Shown here one piece after another: positions 38,382 through 47,645 of a stretch of DNA of 64,000 bases. How positions within the stretch are numbered: the stretch's first letter is position 1; each line of letters starts with the position of its first letter. The position numbers and the translations under genes are program-made. Source of the stretch: Pseudomonas citri (GTDB lineage Bacteria > Pseudomonadota > Gammaproteobacteria > Pseudomonadales > Pseudomonadaceae); the NCBI RefSeq assembly GCF_025336485.1, contig NZ_JAODAB010000004.1, positions 124,001-188,000 of the forward strand, given 5' to 3'. Under the pieces are notes generated by a model that saw only the letters and a program-made list of their open reading frames with translations, had not been told where the DNA came from and searched no databases.

Positions 38382-39410
38382 CTATTTACGCGACGCCTCA
38401 TAGCGCAAAGCACATTGCCAAGCGATCGCCGCAAGCGGACCCGCCTTAGCCCCAGTCTGAGTGGCATCCTTCGCTGCTGCTGTTCCGTCTGCAGCGCGCT
38501 GGGCAATCCCGTGCAGGATTGCTGCCATCCGAAACAAGTTGAACGCCATGTAGAAATCCCAGTGTTCGAGCGCACGCTGGCGGCCAGTTGCCAAGACGTA
38601 TTTGCGCACGTAATCGGACTCCTCAGGTATTCCGAGTCTGGCAAGATTCAGCCCTGCGATCCCGCGCCAAAGCGTGGGGGGAATGTGCCATCCCATACAG
38701 TGATAGGAAAAATCCGCCAGTGGATCTCCCAAGGTGGACAGCTCCCAGTCAAGGATGCCAATCGCCTTGGGCTCAGTCGGATGCAACACGAGATTATCCA
38801 GGCGAAAATCGCCATGAACCAGGGTTGTTTCATCGTCGGTGGGAACGTGCTCCGGCAGCCAATCCATCAAACGCCGCATGTCCGCGGTGATCGGCACAGT
38901 AGCCTCGCTGCATTGACGCGACCAACGACGAACTTGCCGTTCGATGTAGTTGCCCGCCACGCCGTAGGTCTCAAGTCCAATCGCGCGGTAATCAACCGCA
39001 TGAAGACGCGCGATCAGACTGTTCATCTCGCGATAGATCGCAACGCGCTCATGCGCAGACATCCCGGGCAAAGACTGATCGGTAATCACCCGCCCAGCAA
39101 GGAATTCCATTAGGTAAAACTGCGCTCCCAGAATGCTCTCGTCCTCGCAAAAGGCCAGCATCTCTGGTACCGGAATGCTTGTTTCACCCAGAGCCCGCAT
39201 GACACGATATTCACGGTCGACCGCATGTGCTCCCGGCAATAGCTTGCCTTCGGGTCTTTTGCGAAGTACGTATTTTCGGGTTTTGGTTTCAAGGCAAAAG
39301 GTCGGATTGGACTGCCCACCTGTGAGCGGAACAGCGATCAAACCATCTGCCGCAAGCCCCTGACCCGACAGATAGGATTGCAATGCGGGGATATTAAGTG
39401 TCTTAGTCAT
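38382..39410 (-). CDS. Phosphotransferase family protein (ACAD10/LvaA-like kinase)
   Basis: A 342-aa aminoglycoside-phosphotransferase-fold kinase. The catalytic loop is HGDFRLDNLVLHP near 206 and the metal-binding segment ILDWELSTLGDPLAD near 226. It is the kind found next to or fused with acyl-CoA dehydrogenases (human ACAD10/11). In Pseudomonas putida LvaA, with LvaB, phosphorylates 4-hydroxyacyl-CoA. It overlaps the SDR gene by 4 bp, and the next gene upstream is an ACAD, the same combination as lvaA/lvaD/lvaC. I infer phosphorylation of a hydroxyacyl-CoA. It is the last gene of the leftward operon. Confidence 0.88.
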   Translation of the reverse strand: MTKTLNIPALQSYLSGQGLAADGLIAVPLTGGQSNPTFCLETKTRKYVLRKRPEGKLLPGAHAVDREYRVMRALGETSIPVPEMLAFCEDESILGAQFYLMEFLAGRVITDQSLPGMSAHERVAIYREMNSLIARLHAVDYRAIGLETYGVAGNYIERQVRRWSRQCSEATVPITADMRRLMDWLPEHVPTDDETTLVHGDFRLDNLVLHPTEPKAIGILDWELSTLGDPLADFSYHCMGWHIPPTLWRGIAGLNLARLGIPEESDYVRKYVLATGRQRALEHWDFYMAFNLFRMAAILHGIAQRAADGTAAAKDATQTGAKAGPLAAIAWQCALRYEASRK

Positions 39411-40177
39411 AGCGTACTCACCAGATGACCTGCATCTACCGGCAGCGTTGCCCCCGTTATCGAGGCACCTGCATCACTGGCAAGGAGCAAAAGTGGGCCA
39501 TCTAAATCTGCCAGCTCTACAAAGCGACGGCTTGGAATACGTGACCTAAGTTTGTCCCCCTGCTCCCCGAGCAAAAAATCACGATTGAGAGCTGTGATGA
39601 CATAACCAGGCAGGAGTGCATTGACTCGAATGTCATAACGCGCCAGCTCTAGCGCCAATGCCTTGGTGGCCTGAATAACGCCCGCCTTGGAAATCGCATA
39701 AGGCGCAACGCCACCGGCTACCCGCTCCCCCAGAATTGAGGCAATGTTGACGATACTGCCAGCACGTCCGACAGACACCATGCGCCGGGCTGCCTCTGTG
39801 GCGACGAGCCAGGCTCCTTTGAGGTTGGTATCCATCACCAGGTCAAAGTCAGCCGGAGTTTGCTTGAGGGCGGATTGGGTAACAGTGACGCCAGCGTTGT
39901 TGACGACAACGTCCGGCACACCCCAGTCGGCAATTTCGTCAAAGCATTGGCTTACGCTGGCCGGATCGGTTACATCCAAGGCCACTGCACGAGCCTCTCC
40001 CCCACTCTCCGAGATTTCGCTAACCAATGCTTTAAGCTTTTCCACGCTGCGTGCAGCCACAACCACTCGTGCGCCCTGAGCCGCGAGAAGCCGAGCGAAG
40101 TGATCGCCCAGACCACTTGATGCGCCAGTCACTAAAGCTTGCTTGCCAAGCAGAGAGAAACAATCAGATCCGCTCAT
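39407..40177 (-). CDS. Short-chain dehydrogenase/reductase
   Basis: A 256-aa SDR with TGASSGLGDHFARLL near 17-31, NNAGVTVTQ near 90 and the YAISKAGVIQATKALALELA catalytic helix. It has overlapping start/stop codons with both neighbours (ATGA at each end), so translation is coupled within a kinase-SDR-ACAD trio. The likely role is oxidation of a hydroxyacyl-CoA to ketoacyl-CoA, or the reverse reduction of a keto acid. By analogy it is closest in position to LvaD, though sequence alone does not fix the substrate. Confidence 0.88.
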   Translation of the reverse strand: MSGSDCFSLLGKQALVTGASSGLGDHFARLLAAQGARVVVAARSVEKLKALVSEISESGGEARAVALDVTDPASVSQCFDEIADWGVPDVVVNNAGVTVTQSALKQTPADFDLVMDTNLKGAWLVATEAARRMVSVGRAGSIVNIASILGERVAGGVAPYAISKAGVIQATKALALELARYDIRVNALLPGYVITALNRDFLLGEQGDKLRSRIPSRRFVELADLDGPLLLLASDAGASITGATLPVDAGHLVSTL

Positions 40178-41361
40178 TGCGTCGACTCCTTCGCATCTTC
40201 AAATGCCTTGATGATCTTGCGCGCCATACTCCAGCGATGCACTTCATTCGGGCCATCATAGATACGGAATGCACGCATATCGGTGAAGATGCGCATGGCG
40301 GCGGTTTCACCAGTCATACCTTGCCCCCCCAGGATCTGCACCGCACGATCAACCACGCGCCATTCAGCCTCCGAGCAAACCACTTTTGCCCGGCTTGATT
40401 CAAAATTGCATTGGTTACCTTGATCCATCATCCAGGCGGTATGCCAGATGTGAAGCCGGGCGGTTTGAAGGTCCATGTCGTTGTCGGCCAACATGAATCC
40501 CACGCCTTCGTGCTTGCCAAGTGGCCTGCCAAAGGCTTCGCGGCGGCTTGCATATTCCACTGCCAGATCATGAGCGCGGCGTGCTTGTCCGAGCCAGCGC
40601 ATGCAATGGGTTAGACGAGCAGGTGCCAGACGGACTTGGGCATAGCGAAATCCTTTGCCAACTTCCCCAAGGACGTTTGCCGCAGGCACCCGTAGGTTAC
40701 TAAAACGTAAAACACCATGCCCACCGGTGAAGCAACGATCCATCGCATCCATCTTGCGTTCTAGCGTAATGCCATCGGCGTCCATATCACTCAGAAACAT
40801 CGTCGCATCACCGCCCTCCGTTCGAGCCATGATGATGACGTAATCGGCGCCATCAGCACCGGTGATCAGCCATTTCAAACCATTGATGATGAAGGTATCG
40901 CCATCGCGAACAGCACTGGTCTGGAGCATGCTTGGATCTGCCCCCGCCCCAGGGGAAGGCTCGGTCATCGCAAAACAAGAGCGAGTTTGCCCCGCGACTT
41001 GCGGGCGCAACCAACGTTCCTTTTGTTCCTGTGTAGCAACCGCCTCCATCAAGTGAATATTGCCCTCATCGGGTGCGTGAATATTCATTGCAGTGGGGCC
41101 GAGCCACGAATAGCCAGCCTCTTCAAATACCACCGCCTTTTCAATGTGGCTGAGACCCAAACCGCCCAGCTCTTTACCTGCATGTGGCGTCAAAAGTCCT
41201 TCGGCGCGGGCCAGTTCGACCAGATCTCGGCGCAAATCTGCGCTTGGACCATGCGCGCCTTGGCGTGGATCATTTTCAAAAGGAATGATCTTGTCAGCAA
41301 TGAATCGCCGCGTGTGATCACGCAGGCTTTCAAGCTCAGGGGATAGATTAAAGTTCATCAT
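40174..41361 (-). CDS. Acyl-CoA dehydrogenase, ACAD10/11-like
   Basis: A 395-aa ACAD. FAD and substrate motifs: CFAMTEPSPGAGADPSMLQT and KWLITGADGADY. The C-terminus reads RAFRIYDGPNEVHRWSMARK. The classical catalytic Glu (YEG) is Asp here (YDG), as in ACAD10/11 proteins that handle 4-phosphoacyl-CoA elimination. I chose ATG 41361; a TTG 18 bp upstream is weaker. It overlaps the SDR by 4 bp. Together with the kinase it could convert 4-hydroxyacyl-CoA through a phosphorylated intermediate to an enoyl-CoA. Confidence 0.88.
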   Translation of the reverse strand: MMNFNLSPELESLRDHTRRFIADKIIPFENDPRQGAHGPSADLRRDLVELARAEGLLTPHAGKELGGLGLSHIEKAVVFEEAGYSWLGPTAMNIHAPDEGNIHLMEAVATQEQKERWLRPQVAGQTRSCFAMTEPSPGAGADPSMLQTSAVRDGDTFIINGLKWLITGADGADYVIIMARTEGGDATMFLSDMDADGITLERKMDAMDRCFTGGHGVLRFSNLRVPAANVLGEVGKGFRYAQVRLAPARLTHCMRWLGQARRAHDLAVEYASRREAFGRPLGKHEGVGFMLADNDMDLQTARLHIWHTAWMMDQGNQCNFESSRAKVVCSEAEWRVVDRAVQILGGQGMTGETAAMRIFTDMRAFRIYDGPNEVHRWSMARKIIKAFEDAKESTQ

Positions 41362-41403
41362 GTCATCCGTCTGCGTCAAGGAATGGCGAGTTGCGTCGGG
41401 TTA

Positions 41404-41922
41404 TCAGCACTTCTTTCGAAGTCTGCCTAGGTAGTCGATCTTTCCAATGTCGAGGCCTTGCGCGCGCAAGATGGCGTAGCCTATGGAGGTGTGGAAATAG
41501 AAGTTCGGTAACGAGAACGAGAGCAGGAAATTTTCAGCCGTAAACTCGGCTTGGTAATCCACCGCCATGAAGAGAAGGTCCTTATCAGCAAAAGCATTGA
41601 CTTCATCCTTGTCTAAAGCTGACAGCTCTTCAATCGCTATATCCACGCCCCCCTTCATTGCACCGAAGCTTTCAGGCCACGAAAGGTCGGGCGAAAACCG
41701 GCCCCGGCGCACCGCATTGATAGCGCCACTGGAATGGCTTATAGCGGCCTTGACCTGATAGCTCAGCGGGCGCATATCAAGCGCCAAACGCGCATTGATC
41801 AGCACTTGTGGCTCCACTCCGCACACTGCGCAATGGTGCTCGGCCTTATCCATCAGACCGGACATGGATTCCAGAACTTGTATCCAGGAAGGCACCAGCG
41901 CATCAAAAAGTGAAACTGTCAT
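41404..41922 (-). CDS. DUF1993 family protein
   Basis: A 172-aa all-helical protein matching DUF1993 (MTVSLFDALVPSWIQVLESM start, FYFHTSIGYAILRAQGLDIGK near the end). This family is distantly related to DinB-like four-helix bundles. Function is unknown. AAGGAGAG precedes the ATG, which overlaps the oxidoreductase stop by 4 bp, so it belongs to the operon. In the P. putida lva operon a small helper (LvaB) is needed by the kinase; this protein sits one gene from the ACAD but is not evidently LvaB-like. Confidence 0.8.
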   Translation of the reverse strand: MTVSLFDALVPSWIQVLESMSGLMDKAEHHCAVCGVEPQVLINARLALDMRPLSYQVKAAISHSSGAINAVRRGRFSPDLSWPESFGAMKGGVDIAIEELSALDKDEVNAFADKDLLFMAVDYQAEFTAENFLLSFSLPNFYFHTSIGYAILRAQGLDIGKIDYLGRLRKKC

Positions 41923-44900
41923 AGGCTCTCCTTGCATTCCAGGACGGTGTTCTTCGGAGCCTCGCCCTGGGAGAGCACATTGCGAAGCCTCTCCCGAAGC
42001 GTCACACGTTCACCAGCAATCTTGTTGGCGTGGTCGGCGCGCACATGCCCATAGCCACGAATTTTCTCAGGCAGTGAAGCCAGGGCTAACGCATCAGCAA
42101 TGCCTTGTTGCCTACCCGTGCACTCATTAATCAGAACCAAATCCTCCTCATAGTTCTTGAGAAGCTCGCGCGCCAATTTGCTTTCCGCGTTGTAGCGGAA
42201 CGGATCAATCAGCGTTCCGCGAATGGCTCGAATCGATTTAAGAGCCCGCATGATCGGGAACACCCAGGAACCTACTTCGCATTTTTGTAGGTTTCCCGTG
42301 ACGGGGTCCCTCTTTGAAAACGGCCACGCCCCAAGGTTTAGGTGCAGCCGGTAGTCACCTTCAAATTGGCTCTCGACCTCTTCGCGAAACGCGGGGGAAG
42401 AGTAAATCCGCGCCACCTCATACTCGTCCTTGTGCGCTAGCAACTTGTAGTAATACCGCGCTACGGCACTGGCCAAAGCGCCCTCGGCCCCCATTTCAGC
42501 ATCTTTGTCCTGTGCACGTTTCACAGCGCTCGTATATCGCTTGGCTAAAGCCTTCCCCTGATATGCGATGAGACGCGAGCTGCGATCTTCAACGATGTCA
42601 TTCACGCCAGGATTGGGCTCAATGATCCGCACAACACTTTCATTGCCCGACCTGGCTTGGCTCATCCACTCGCGGCGAACAGCCTCTGGATCGACAGCCA
42701 TGCGACGTCCCCATTCAAAACTCTGAATGTTGAAATCCACCTTCACTCCGTTGAGCTCAATCGAATGATGAAGCGACTTGAGGCCGACAGGGACACGCCC
42801 CTGCTGCCAAGCAAAGCCCAGCATGAACATGTTCACTGCGAGGGTATCGCCCATCAGGCCTGTCGCTATGTGGCTGGCCTCAAGTGTGTGAATCTTCCCT
42901 CCAGTCGTCACGCTTAAGCGCTCTATTAGCCCCTCGGCATTGGCCTTCCAGTCAGGTCGTTTAGGGAAGTCCGAAGTTGGCGCTATAACAGAATTGATGA
43001 CGGCATGGCTCCGGCTGAGGCTTAGCTTGCTGACCGCCTCTTCACCGGAAGCCACAATCAGGTCACAACCGATGACAAGATCTGCCTCGCCCAAACCTAA
43101 CCGGGAGCTTCGCAGCGTCTCGCCTGCTGGAGCAAAACGCAGATGAGACATCACAGCACCGTATTTCTGAGCGATGCCCGTCACATCAAGCACACTACTT
43201 TCACGCCCCTCAAGGGTTGCAGCCATATTCAGGATTGCCCCGATGGTTACAATACCTGTGCCTCCAATACCGGCAACGAGCACCCCATATCCGCCCTTGG
43301 TATCGGGCAGAATCGGCTCCGGCAAATCGCCCCATCTGTCTGAGGCATTCGCGCTGACACCTACCTGGCGTTTAAGCTTTCCGCCGCGGACAGTCACGAA
43401 ACTTGGGCAGAATCCCTCAACACAGGTGAGATCCTTGTTGCAGCTCGACTGATTGATTTTTCGCTTGCGGCCCAATTCTGTTTCGAGCGGCTCAATCGAC
43501 ATACAGTTGGATTTTCGACCACAATCGCCGCAGCCCTCGCACACCTCGGCATTGATCAAAACACGCCTCGCCACATCGATTGCAGGGTTGCGTTTGCGTT
43601 GGCGCCGTAGCTCAGTGGCGCAGGCCTGGTCGTAAATCAGCACCGACACGCCCTCAAACTCACGGAGCTCTCGCTGCACCGCATCCAGATCATTGCGAGG
43701 GCGCAAATCGACGCCTGGCGCCAGACTGACTCCGTGATAGCGCGTCACGTCATCGGTTACGAGCACGATCCGCTCCACCCCCTCGGCGCGGACCAGATCA
43801 ATTGCACGCGGGACCGTTAGCTCACCGTCCACGAGCTGCCCGCCGGTCATCGAGACATATCCGTTATAAAGCAGTTTGTACGTCACTCTCACTCGGGCGG
43901 CGACTGCCTGTCGAATCGCCATGCTTCCAGAATGAAAAAAAGTGCCATCCCCGAGATTCACAAAAACGTGCTTTTCGGTGGTGAAACGTGATTGCCCAAC
44001 CCAGAACATTCCTTCAGCACCCATGTGGGTCACAGTGCCAGTGGTCTCGGGCCGGATCCACATAGCCATGCCATGGCAACCGATCCCAGCCATCGTTCGA
44101 CTGCCATCAGGCACCACAGTGGATCGATTGTGCGGACAGCCCGAACAAAAATTCGGAGTGCGCAACAGCGCCGGCACATCGAGTGAAAGCCCGCCACCCT
44201 CCTCGTCAGATGCAAGAGCCTTCAGACCAACCAGCCCTGCGATGGTGCGGGAAATGATTTTGGGAGAAAGCTCTCCCGACATTGGCAATAAAGGCACACC
44301 TTCAGACGTATGGCTTGCACCAGACGGATCCGCCTTACCCCAAACCTTCACATGCTGCCCTCCCGCTTGCAGGATGGCGCGAACTTGCTCCTCAACAAAG
44401 GGCCGTTTTTCTTCGACGATCAATACACAGTCCAGATCTTTCACAAACGCTTCAACGATTTGCGGATCGATCGGATAAGTCATGCCCAGCTTTAGAAGGC
44501 GTATACCCTCATTCGTGGCGACTTCATCGGTCAGCCCCAGATCGCTCATAGCGCTGCGCGTATCAGTCCAACTTTTTCCTGCAGAAACGATACCCAACCT
44601 GGGTCTGATTGGAGTCAGCATAATTCGATTGAGCCCATTGGCCCGCGCATAAGCGATGGCAGCAGGAACTCGATGCTCATAAAGCCGCGCTTCCATTTCA
44701 AGCGGCGGCTCGTTGGCAAGAATATGCACCCCCTTCGGCGCCAGTGTGGGCATGGCGGGGAGTACGGGACGTGCGCGATTCGGGCCGACTTCGACGGTCG
44801 AGGTTGTTTCCACGACATCCGTAACCAGTTTGATCGCGACCCAAAGACCTGCATATCGGCTCATGGCGATGCCGTGCAGACCGTAATCCAAAATTTCCTG

Positions 44901-45440
44901 AGTGTTCGAGGGATACAGGATCGGCATCCCGCAAGCCTTCAACTGCATGTCCGATTGCGCAGATCGAGAAGATGATTTAGCCGCATGATCATCTCCAACC
45001 AGAGCAATCACCCCGCCGCTTGGTGCTGTGCCCGCGGTGTTGGCGTGTTGAAAGGCATCGCCACTGCGATCAACGCCGGGGCTTTTGCCATACCAAATAC
45101 CAAACACTCCATCGACCTTGGCACCGGGATAGAGGTTGACGTATTGCGTCCCCCAAACGGCGGTTGCAGCCAGATCCTCGTTAACTCCAGGCAAGAATTC
45201 GACGTTCAGCTCGCTCAGCTTGGCTCTGATCCGCATCAGCTCCATGTCATAGGAGCCCAAGGGAGAACCGCGATAACCAGAGATGAAGCCACCCGTGTTA
45301 AGACCAACGCTCTGGTCGCGCCAGCGCTGCTCAAGCGGCAAACGGGAGAGCGCCTGCGTGCCAGACAGAGCGACGACCCCCTCACGCAGCTCATAGCGAT
45401 CTTCAAGCTTGGTTTGGCGTGGTTTATCTAACACTGCCAT
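41919..45440 (-). CDS. Single-chain 2-oxoacid (indolepyruvate-type) ferredoxin oxidoreductase
   Basis: A 1173-aa fusion of IorA- and IorB-like parts. Order: pyrimidine-binding domain (1-~420), Cys motif NFCSGCPHN (432-438), thiamine-pyrophosphate domain with LGDGTFFHSG (498-506), [4Fe-4S] cluster cysteines at about 634-678 (CEGCGDCGRKSNC and later C-x-C sets), gamma domain from ~718 (VAGIGGTGIVTIGAIL), and a C-terminal DUF6537-like region. It decarboxylates 2-oxoacids to acyl-CoA. ATG 45440 has GGAGTCC upstream. In this cluster it may convert an aryl- or branched 2-oxoacid into acyl-CoA. Such long aerobic forms are known, but their electron acceptor is often unclear. Confidence 0.92.
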   Translation of the reverse strand: MAVLDKPRQTKLEDRYELREGVVALSGTQALSRLPLEQRWRDQSVGLNTGGFISGYRGSPLGSYDMELMRIRAKLSELNVEFLPGVNEDLAATAVWGTQYVNLYPGAKVDGVFGIWYGKSPGVDRSGDAFQHANTAGTAPSGGVIALVGDDHAAKSSSRSAQSDMQLKACGMPILYPSNTQEILDYGLHGIAMSRYAGLWVAIKLVTDVVETTSTVEVGPNRARPVLPAMPTLAPKGVHILANEPPLEMEARLYEHRVPAAIAYARANGLNRIMLTPIRPRLGIVSAGKSWTDTRSAMSDLGLTDEVATNEGIRLLKLGMTYPIDPQIVEAFVKDLDCVLIVEEKRPFVEEQVRAILQAGGQHVKVWGKADPSGASHTSEGVPLLPMSGELSPKIISRTIAGLVGLKALASDEEGGGLSLDVPALLRTPNFCSGCPHNRSTVVPDGSRTMAGIGCHGMAMWIRPETTGTVTHMGAEGMFWVGQSRFTTEKHVFVNLGDGTFFHSGSMAIRQAVAARVRVTYKLLYNGYVSMTGGQLVDGELTVPRAIDLVRAEGVERIVLVTDDVTRYHGVSLAPGVDLRPRNDLDAVQRELREFEGVSVLIYDQACATELRRQRKRNPAIDVARRVLINAEVCEGCGDCGRKSNCMSIEPLETELGRKRKINQSSCNKDLTCVEGFCPSFVTVRGGKLKRQVGVSANASDRWGDLPEPILPDTKGGYGVLVAGIGGTGIVTIGAILNMAATLEGRESSVLDVTGIAQKYGAVMSHLRFAPAGETLRSSRLGLGEADLVIGCDLIVASGEEAVSKLSLSRSHAVINSVIAPTSDFPKRPDWKANAEGLIERLSVTTGGKIHTLEASHIATGLMGDTLAVNMFMLGFAWQQGRVPVGLKSLHHSIELNGVKVDFNIQSFEWGRRMAVDPEAVRREWMSQARSGNESVVRIIEPNPGVNDIVEDRSSRLIAYQGKALAKRYTSAVKRAQDKDAEMGAEGALASAVARYYYKLLAHKDEYEVARIYSSPAFREEVESQFEGDYRLHLNLGAWPFSKRDPVTGNLQKCEVGSWVFPIMRALKSIRAIRGTLIDPFRYNAESKLARELLKNYEEDLVLINECTGRQQGIADALALASLPEKIRGYGHVRADHANKIAGERVTLRERLRNVLSQGEAPKNTVLECKESL

Positions 45441-45659
45441 TTCGGACTCCAGAGATGTGAACGGCTTTGAGTTTGTTGGCCACGCCGTTACGGCGTGCGC
45501 CGGAGTCGGCGGCATCAGCGCATGCCGAAACCGCGAAAACCCAGGACACGCTAAAACGAAAAATCACGTGGGATAGCGCTTTGCAACGCCACTTCACTTA
45601 TAGGAAAAAGCTGCAGGTGCCCTATGAACCATTTAAGGACGTGCGGCGTTCAGGCTGAC

Positions 45660-46835
45660 TCAAAGCAACTGGCGAGCCTCTAGCCACCTACGGACAATGT
45701 TTGTCGCCTCGGCGATCTGCTCAGGCTGATTTGCGTAGTAATGCGTTGCCCCTTTGATGACATGCATTTCTTTGTCCTGAGAGCCAGCCGCTTCAAAAAT
45801 TCGCCTGGAATCGGGCTGAGGAACACCATCATCAGCGCTCCCTTCGATCACAAGAAGCGGAGAGGTCATCGCGGCGGCGCATACAAAACCATTGGCGCGG
45901 GAATCCTCTGGAGACCATTGCGAAAGCCAGGCACGCAATGTCGAGAACCGTGCCAAACCAATCGGTCCGGAATTTACGGTTTCAGGATCTCCTAGAAGTC
46001 TCCCGCCCGGCGCACGGTCATTGGGATCGAGCGTCGGGTCCAGGAAGCGAAGATCAGCCCAGGTGCGATGCACAACGAACCCTCGCTCAAGCTCGCCGGT
46101 GCCGCGGGACTTAAGTTCCTCGAGCGTGTCTTTCACCCAGTCTGTGATCCTGCGAAGACGAGCCCGTTGAGCGGCACGATAACGAGCGACATATTCGGAC
46201 GCATATGGCGGCTGGTTCGGGTTTCGCGGGTCGTAGATATCGAGCTCCACATCCCGATCATCCGGATTCGCCTCATCACGCACGGAGGGATCAATCACCT
46301 CGGCAAGATTCAAGGCTCGCCCTGCGTGTGCAGACTGAAAAACCACGGCGTCTGCGGGTATCAGCCCAGCCCCTGCGATATCGACAGGGTCACCCGCCGG
46401 GGTATCGATGATCGTAGGTGTCTCAGCCTGCGACTGGTAAAACAGCGATAGTGATCCACCACCACTCCAACCCAGGAGGACGATTTTCTCGTAACCCCAC
46501 GACTCCTTTGCGTGGCGAATGTAAGCACCGAGATCAAGAACAACTTTCTCCATGATGAGCGCTGTATCGTTCTTGGGATAACGACTGCCCGCGCATAGAA
46601 CATGCAACCCTGACCGCGCAAAGGCCTGAGGCACAGGAAGCAAATGCAGTGTGGAGCTGGGGTGCATCAAAATAATGAGGGTCTTGGAAGACCCTTTAGT
46701 TGGGCGCAGAAGCATGCCCTCTAAATTGACCTTGCCCTGTGTGCCCGAGTAACCATAAGTTTCGGCGAAACGTGAACGCTCCTCGTAAGTTATATGTACC
46801 CATTCACAAGAAAAGACGTGATCTTGGCTTGCCAT
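45660..46835 (-). CDS. Alpha/beta hydrolase
   Basis: A 391-aa hydrolase-fold protein. The nucleophile elbow is LLGWSGGGSLSL (Ser near 124), the acid is in VIEGSADDGVPQPDS and the His in IKGATHYYANQ near the C-terminus, so the triad is complete. A long insertion (~150-290) forms a lid. There is no signal peptide. It could hydrolyse an ester, lactone or C-C bond in a ring-cleavage product. AAGGAGAGG precedes the start, 13 bp after the VOC gene. About 220 bp separate it from the oxidoreductase, with no gene in the gap. Confidence 0.85.
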   Translation of the reverse strand: MASQDHVFSCEWVHITYEERSRFAETYGYSGTQGKVNLEGMLLRPTKGSSKTLIILMHPSSTLHLLPVPQAFARSGLHVLCAGSRYPKNDTALIMEKVVLDLGAYIRHAKESWGYEKIVLLGWSGGGSLSLFYQSQAETPTIIDTPAGDPVDIAGAGLIPADAVVFQSAHAGRALNLAEVIDPSVRDEANPDDRDVELDIYDPRNPNQPPYASEYVARYRAAQRARLRRITDWVKDTLEELKSRGTGELERGFVVHRTWADLRFLDPTLDPNDRAPGGRLLGDPETVNSGPIGLARFSTLRAWLSQWSPEDSRANGFVCAAAMTSPLLVIEGSADDGVPQPDSRRIFEAAGSQDKEMHVIKGATHYYANQPEQIAEATNIVRRWLEARQLL

Positions 46836-46848
46836 GATGTGCCTCTCC

Positions 46849-47418
46849 TTAACCCTTCAGCGCTGTGGCAGGCTGCGCCTTTATTTTGTTCCAAGCCTTC
46901 AAAGACTTATGAGCATCGCGCTTGTGATGTTCCCACGCCTCGGCATTCTCCTCAGAGTAAGTAATAAACTCTAAGCGATAGCCATTCGGGTCATGAAAAT
47001 ACAGCGATGTGCAGACTCCGTGATCAACCGGGCCGTCGCATTTCACTCCACGCTCTTGCAGGCGATCCTGCCATTCATGAATGGCCTCGATACTTTTTAC
47101 TTTGATGGCGAAATGCAGGTCCATGCCCCATTGGCGCTTGAATTCAAAGACTGAACCATCAGGAACATCCGCCACGTCAAAAAATGCCAAGTAGGACGAC
47201 TCGCCGGGGACATTGGTCCCGATGTCGAAGAACAAGTGCAAATAGCGCATCTCCTCCCCTGTAGTCGGGTGCCGTTCGTTGATCATGGCAACCTCAAGCG
47301 GGAAGCCGAGCACACCTTCGTAAAAGTCACATGTCTCTTGCGCGTCCCTGCATCGATACGCAGCGTGATCCAACCCGAAGATTTGCGGCAATTCGGGATT
47401 GCGCGGACATCTAGTCAT
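46849..47418 (-). CDS. VOC superfamily protein (glyoxalase/extradiol-dioxygenase-like)
   Basis: A 189-aa protein with two beta-alpha-beta modules of the vicinal-oxygen-chelate fold. The first starts GLDHAAYRCRDAQETCDFYE and the second ends SLYFHDPNGYRLEFITYSEE. His20-like, His in LHFAIKV and Glu in RLEFI are at metal-ligand positions, so it is probably a metal enzyme. It might be a single-domain extradiol dioxygenase, a glyoxalase or an epimerase. I chose ATG 47418; GTG 47421 is adjacent, and AGGAG lies upstream of both. It is the first gene of the leftward operon, and operator O3 is 64-79 bp upstream. Confidence 0.85.
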   Translation of the reverse strand: MTRCPRNPELPQIFGLDHAAYRCRDAQETCDFYEGVLGFPLEVAMINERHPTTGEEMRYLHLFFDIGTNVPGESSYLAFFDVADVPDGSVFEFKRQWGMDLHFAIKVKSIEAIHEWQDRLQERGVKCDGPVDHGVCTSLYFHDPNGYRLEFITYSEENAEAWEHHKRDAHKSLKAWNKIKAQPATALKG

Positions 47419-47481
47419 CACTTGTCTCCTGTCGATTTGCGCTTGAGCAAGCGCATGGGTGACCTGTAAACCTTCAGCACA

Positions 47482-47497
47482 GTGCTAACGTTAGTTT
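47482..47497. promoter_or_regulatory. LacI-type operator O3 (VOC operon side)
   Basis: GTGCTAACGTTAGTTT: the left half GTGCTAAC is perfect and the right half partial. On the minus strand TATAAA lies just upstream and may be the -10 box of the VOC operon. The site would then overlap the transcription start. Confidence 0.65.
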
Positions 47498-47616
47498 TTT
47501 TATAGCCAACTGTAAAGTGAGAATGCCATACGATTCGTCAGCATTCAGAGCGCTTATGTCCATAAATATGCAAAAAAGCTTGAGATATAGGGGCTATCCA
47601 TTGCAGTGCGTCAGGT

Positions 47617-47645
47617 TTGAGCATCCTAAAATCGTGTGTTATAAC
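47617..47645 (+). promoter_or_regulatory. Sigma-70 promoter of the lyase operon
   Basis: TTGAGC (47617-47622), a 17-bp spacer, then TATAAC (47640-47645), ending 63 bp before the lyase ATG. The -10 box is inside operator O4, a usual repression geometry. Confidence 0.55.

Noticed and set aside
45467..45658. 63-aa open frame upstream of the oxidoreductase gene
   Set aside because: Starts inside the oxidoreductase 5' region on the opposite strand, with no ribosome site or recognisable motif.
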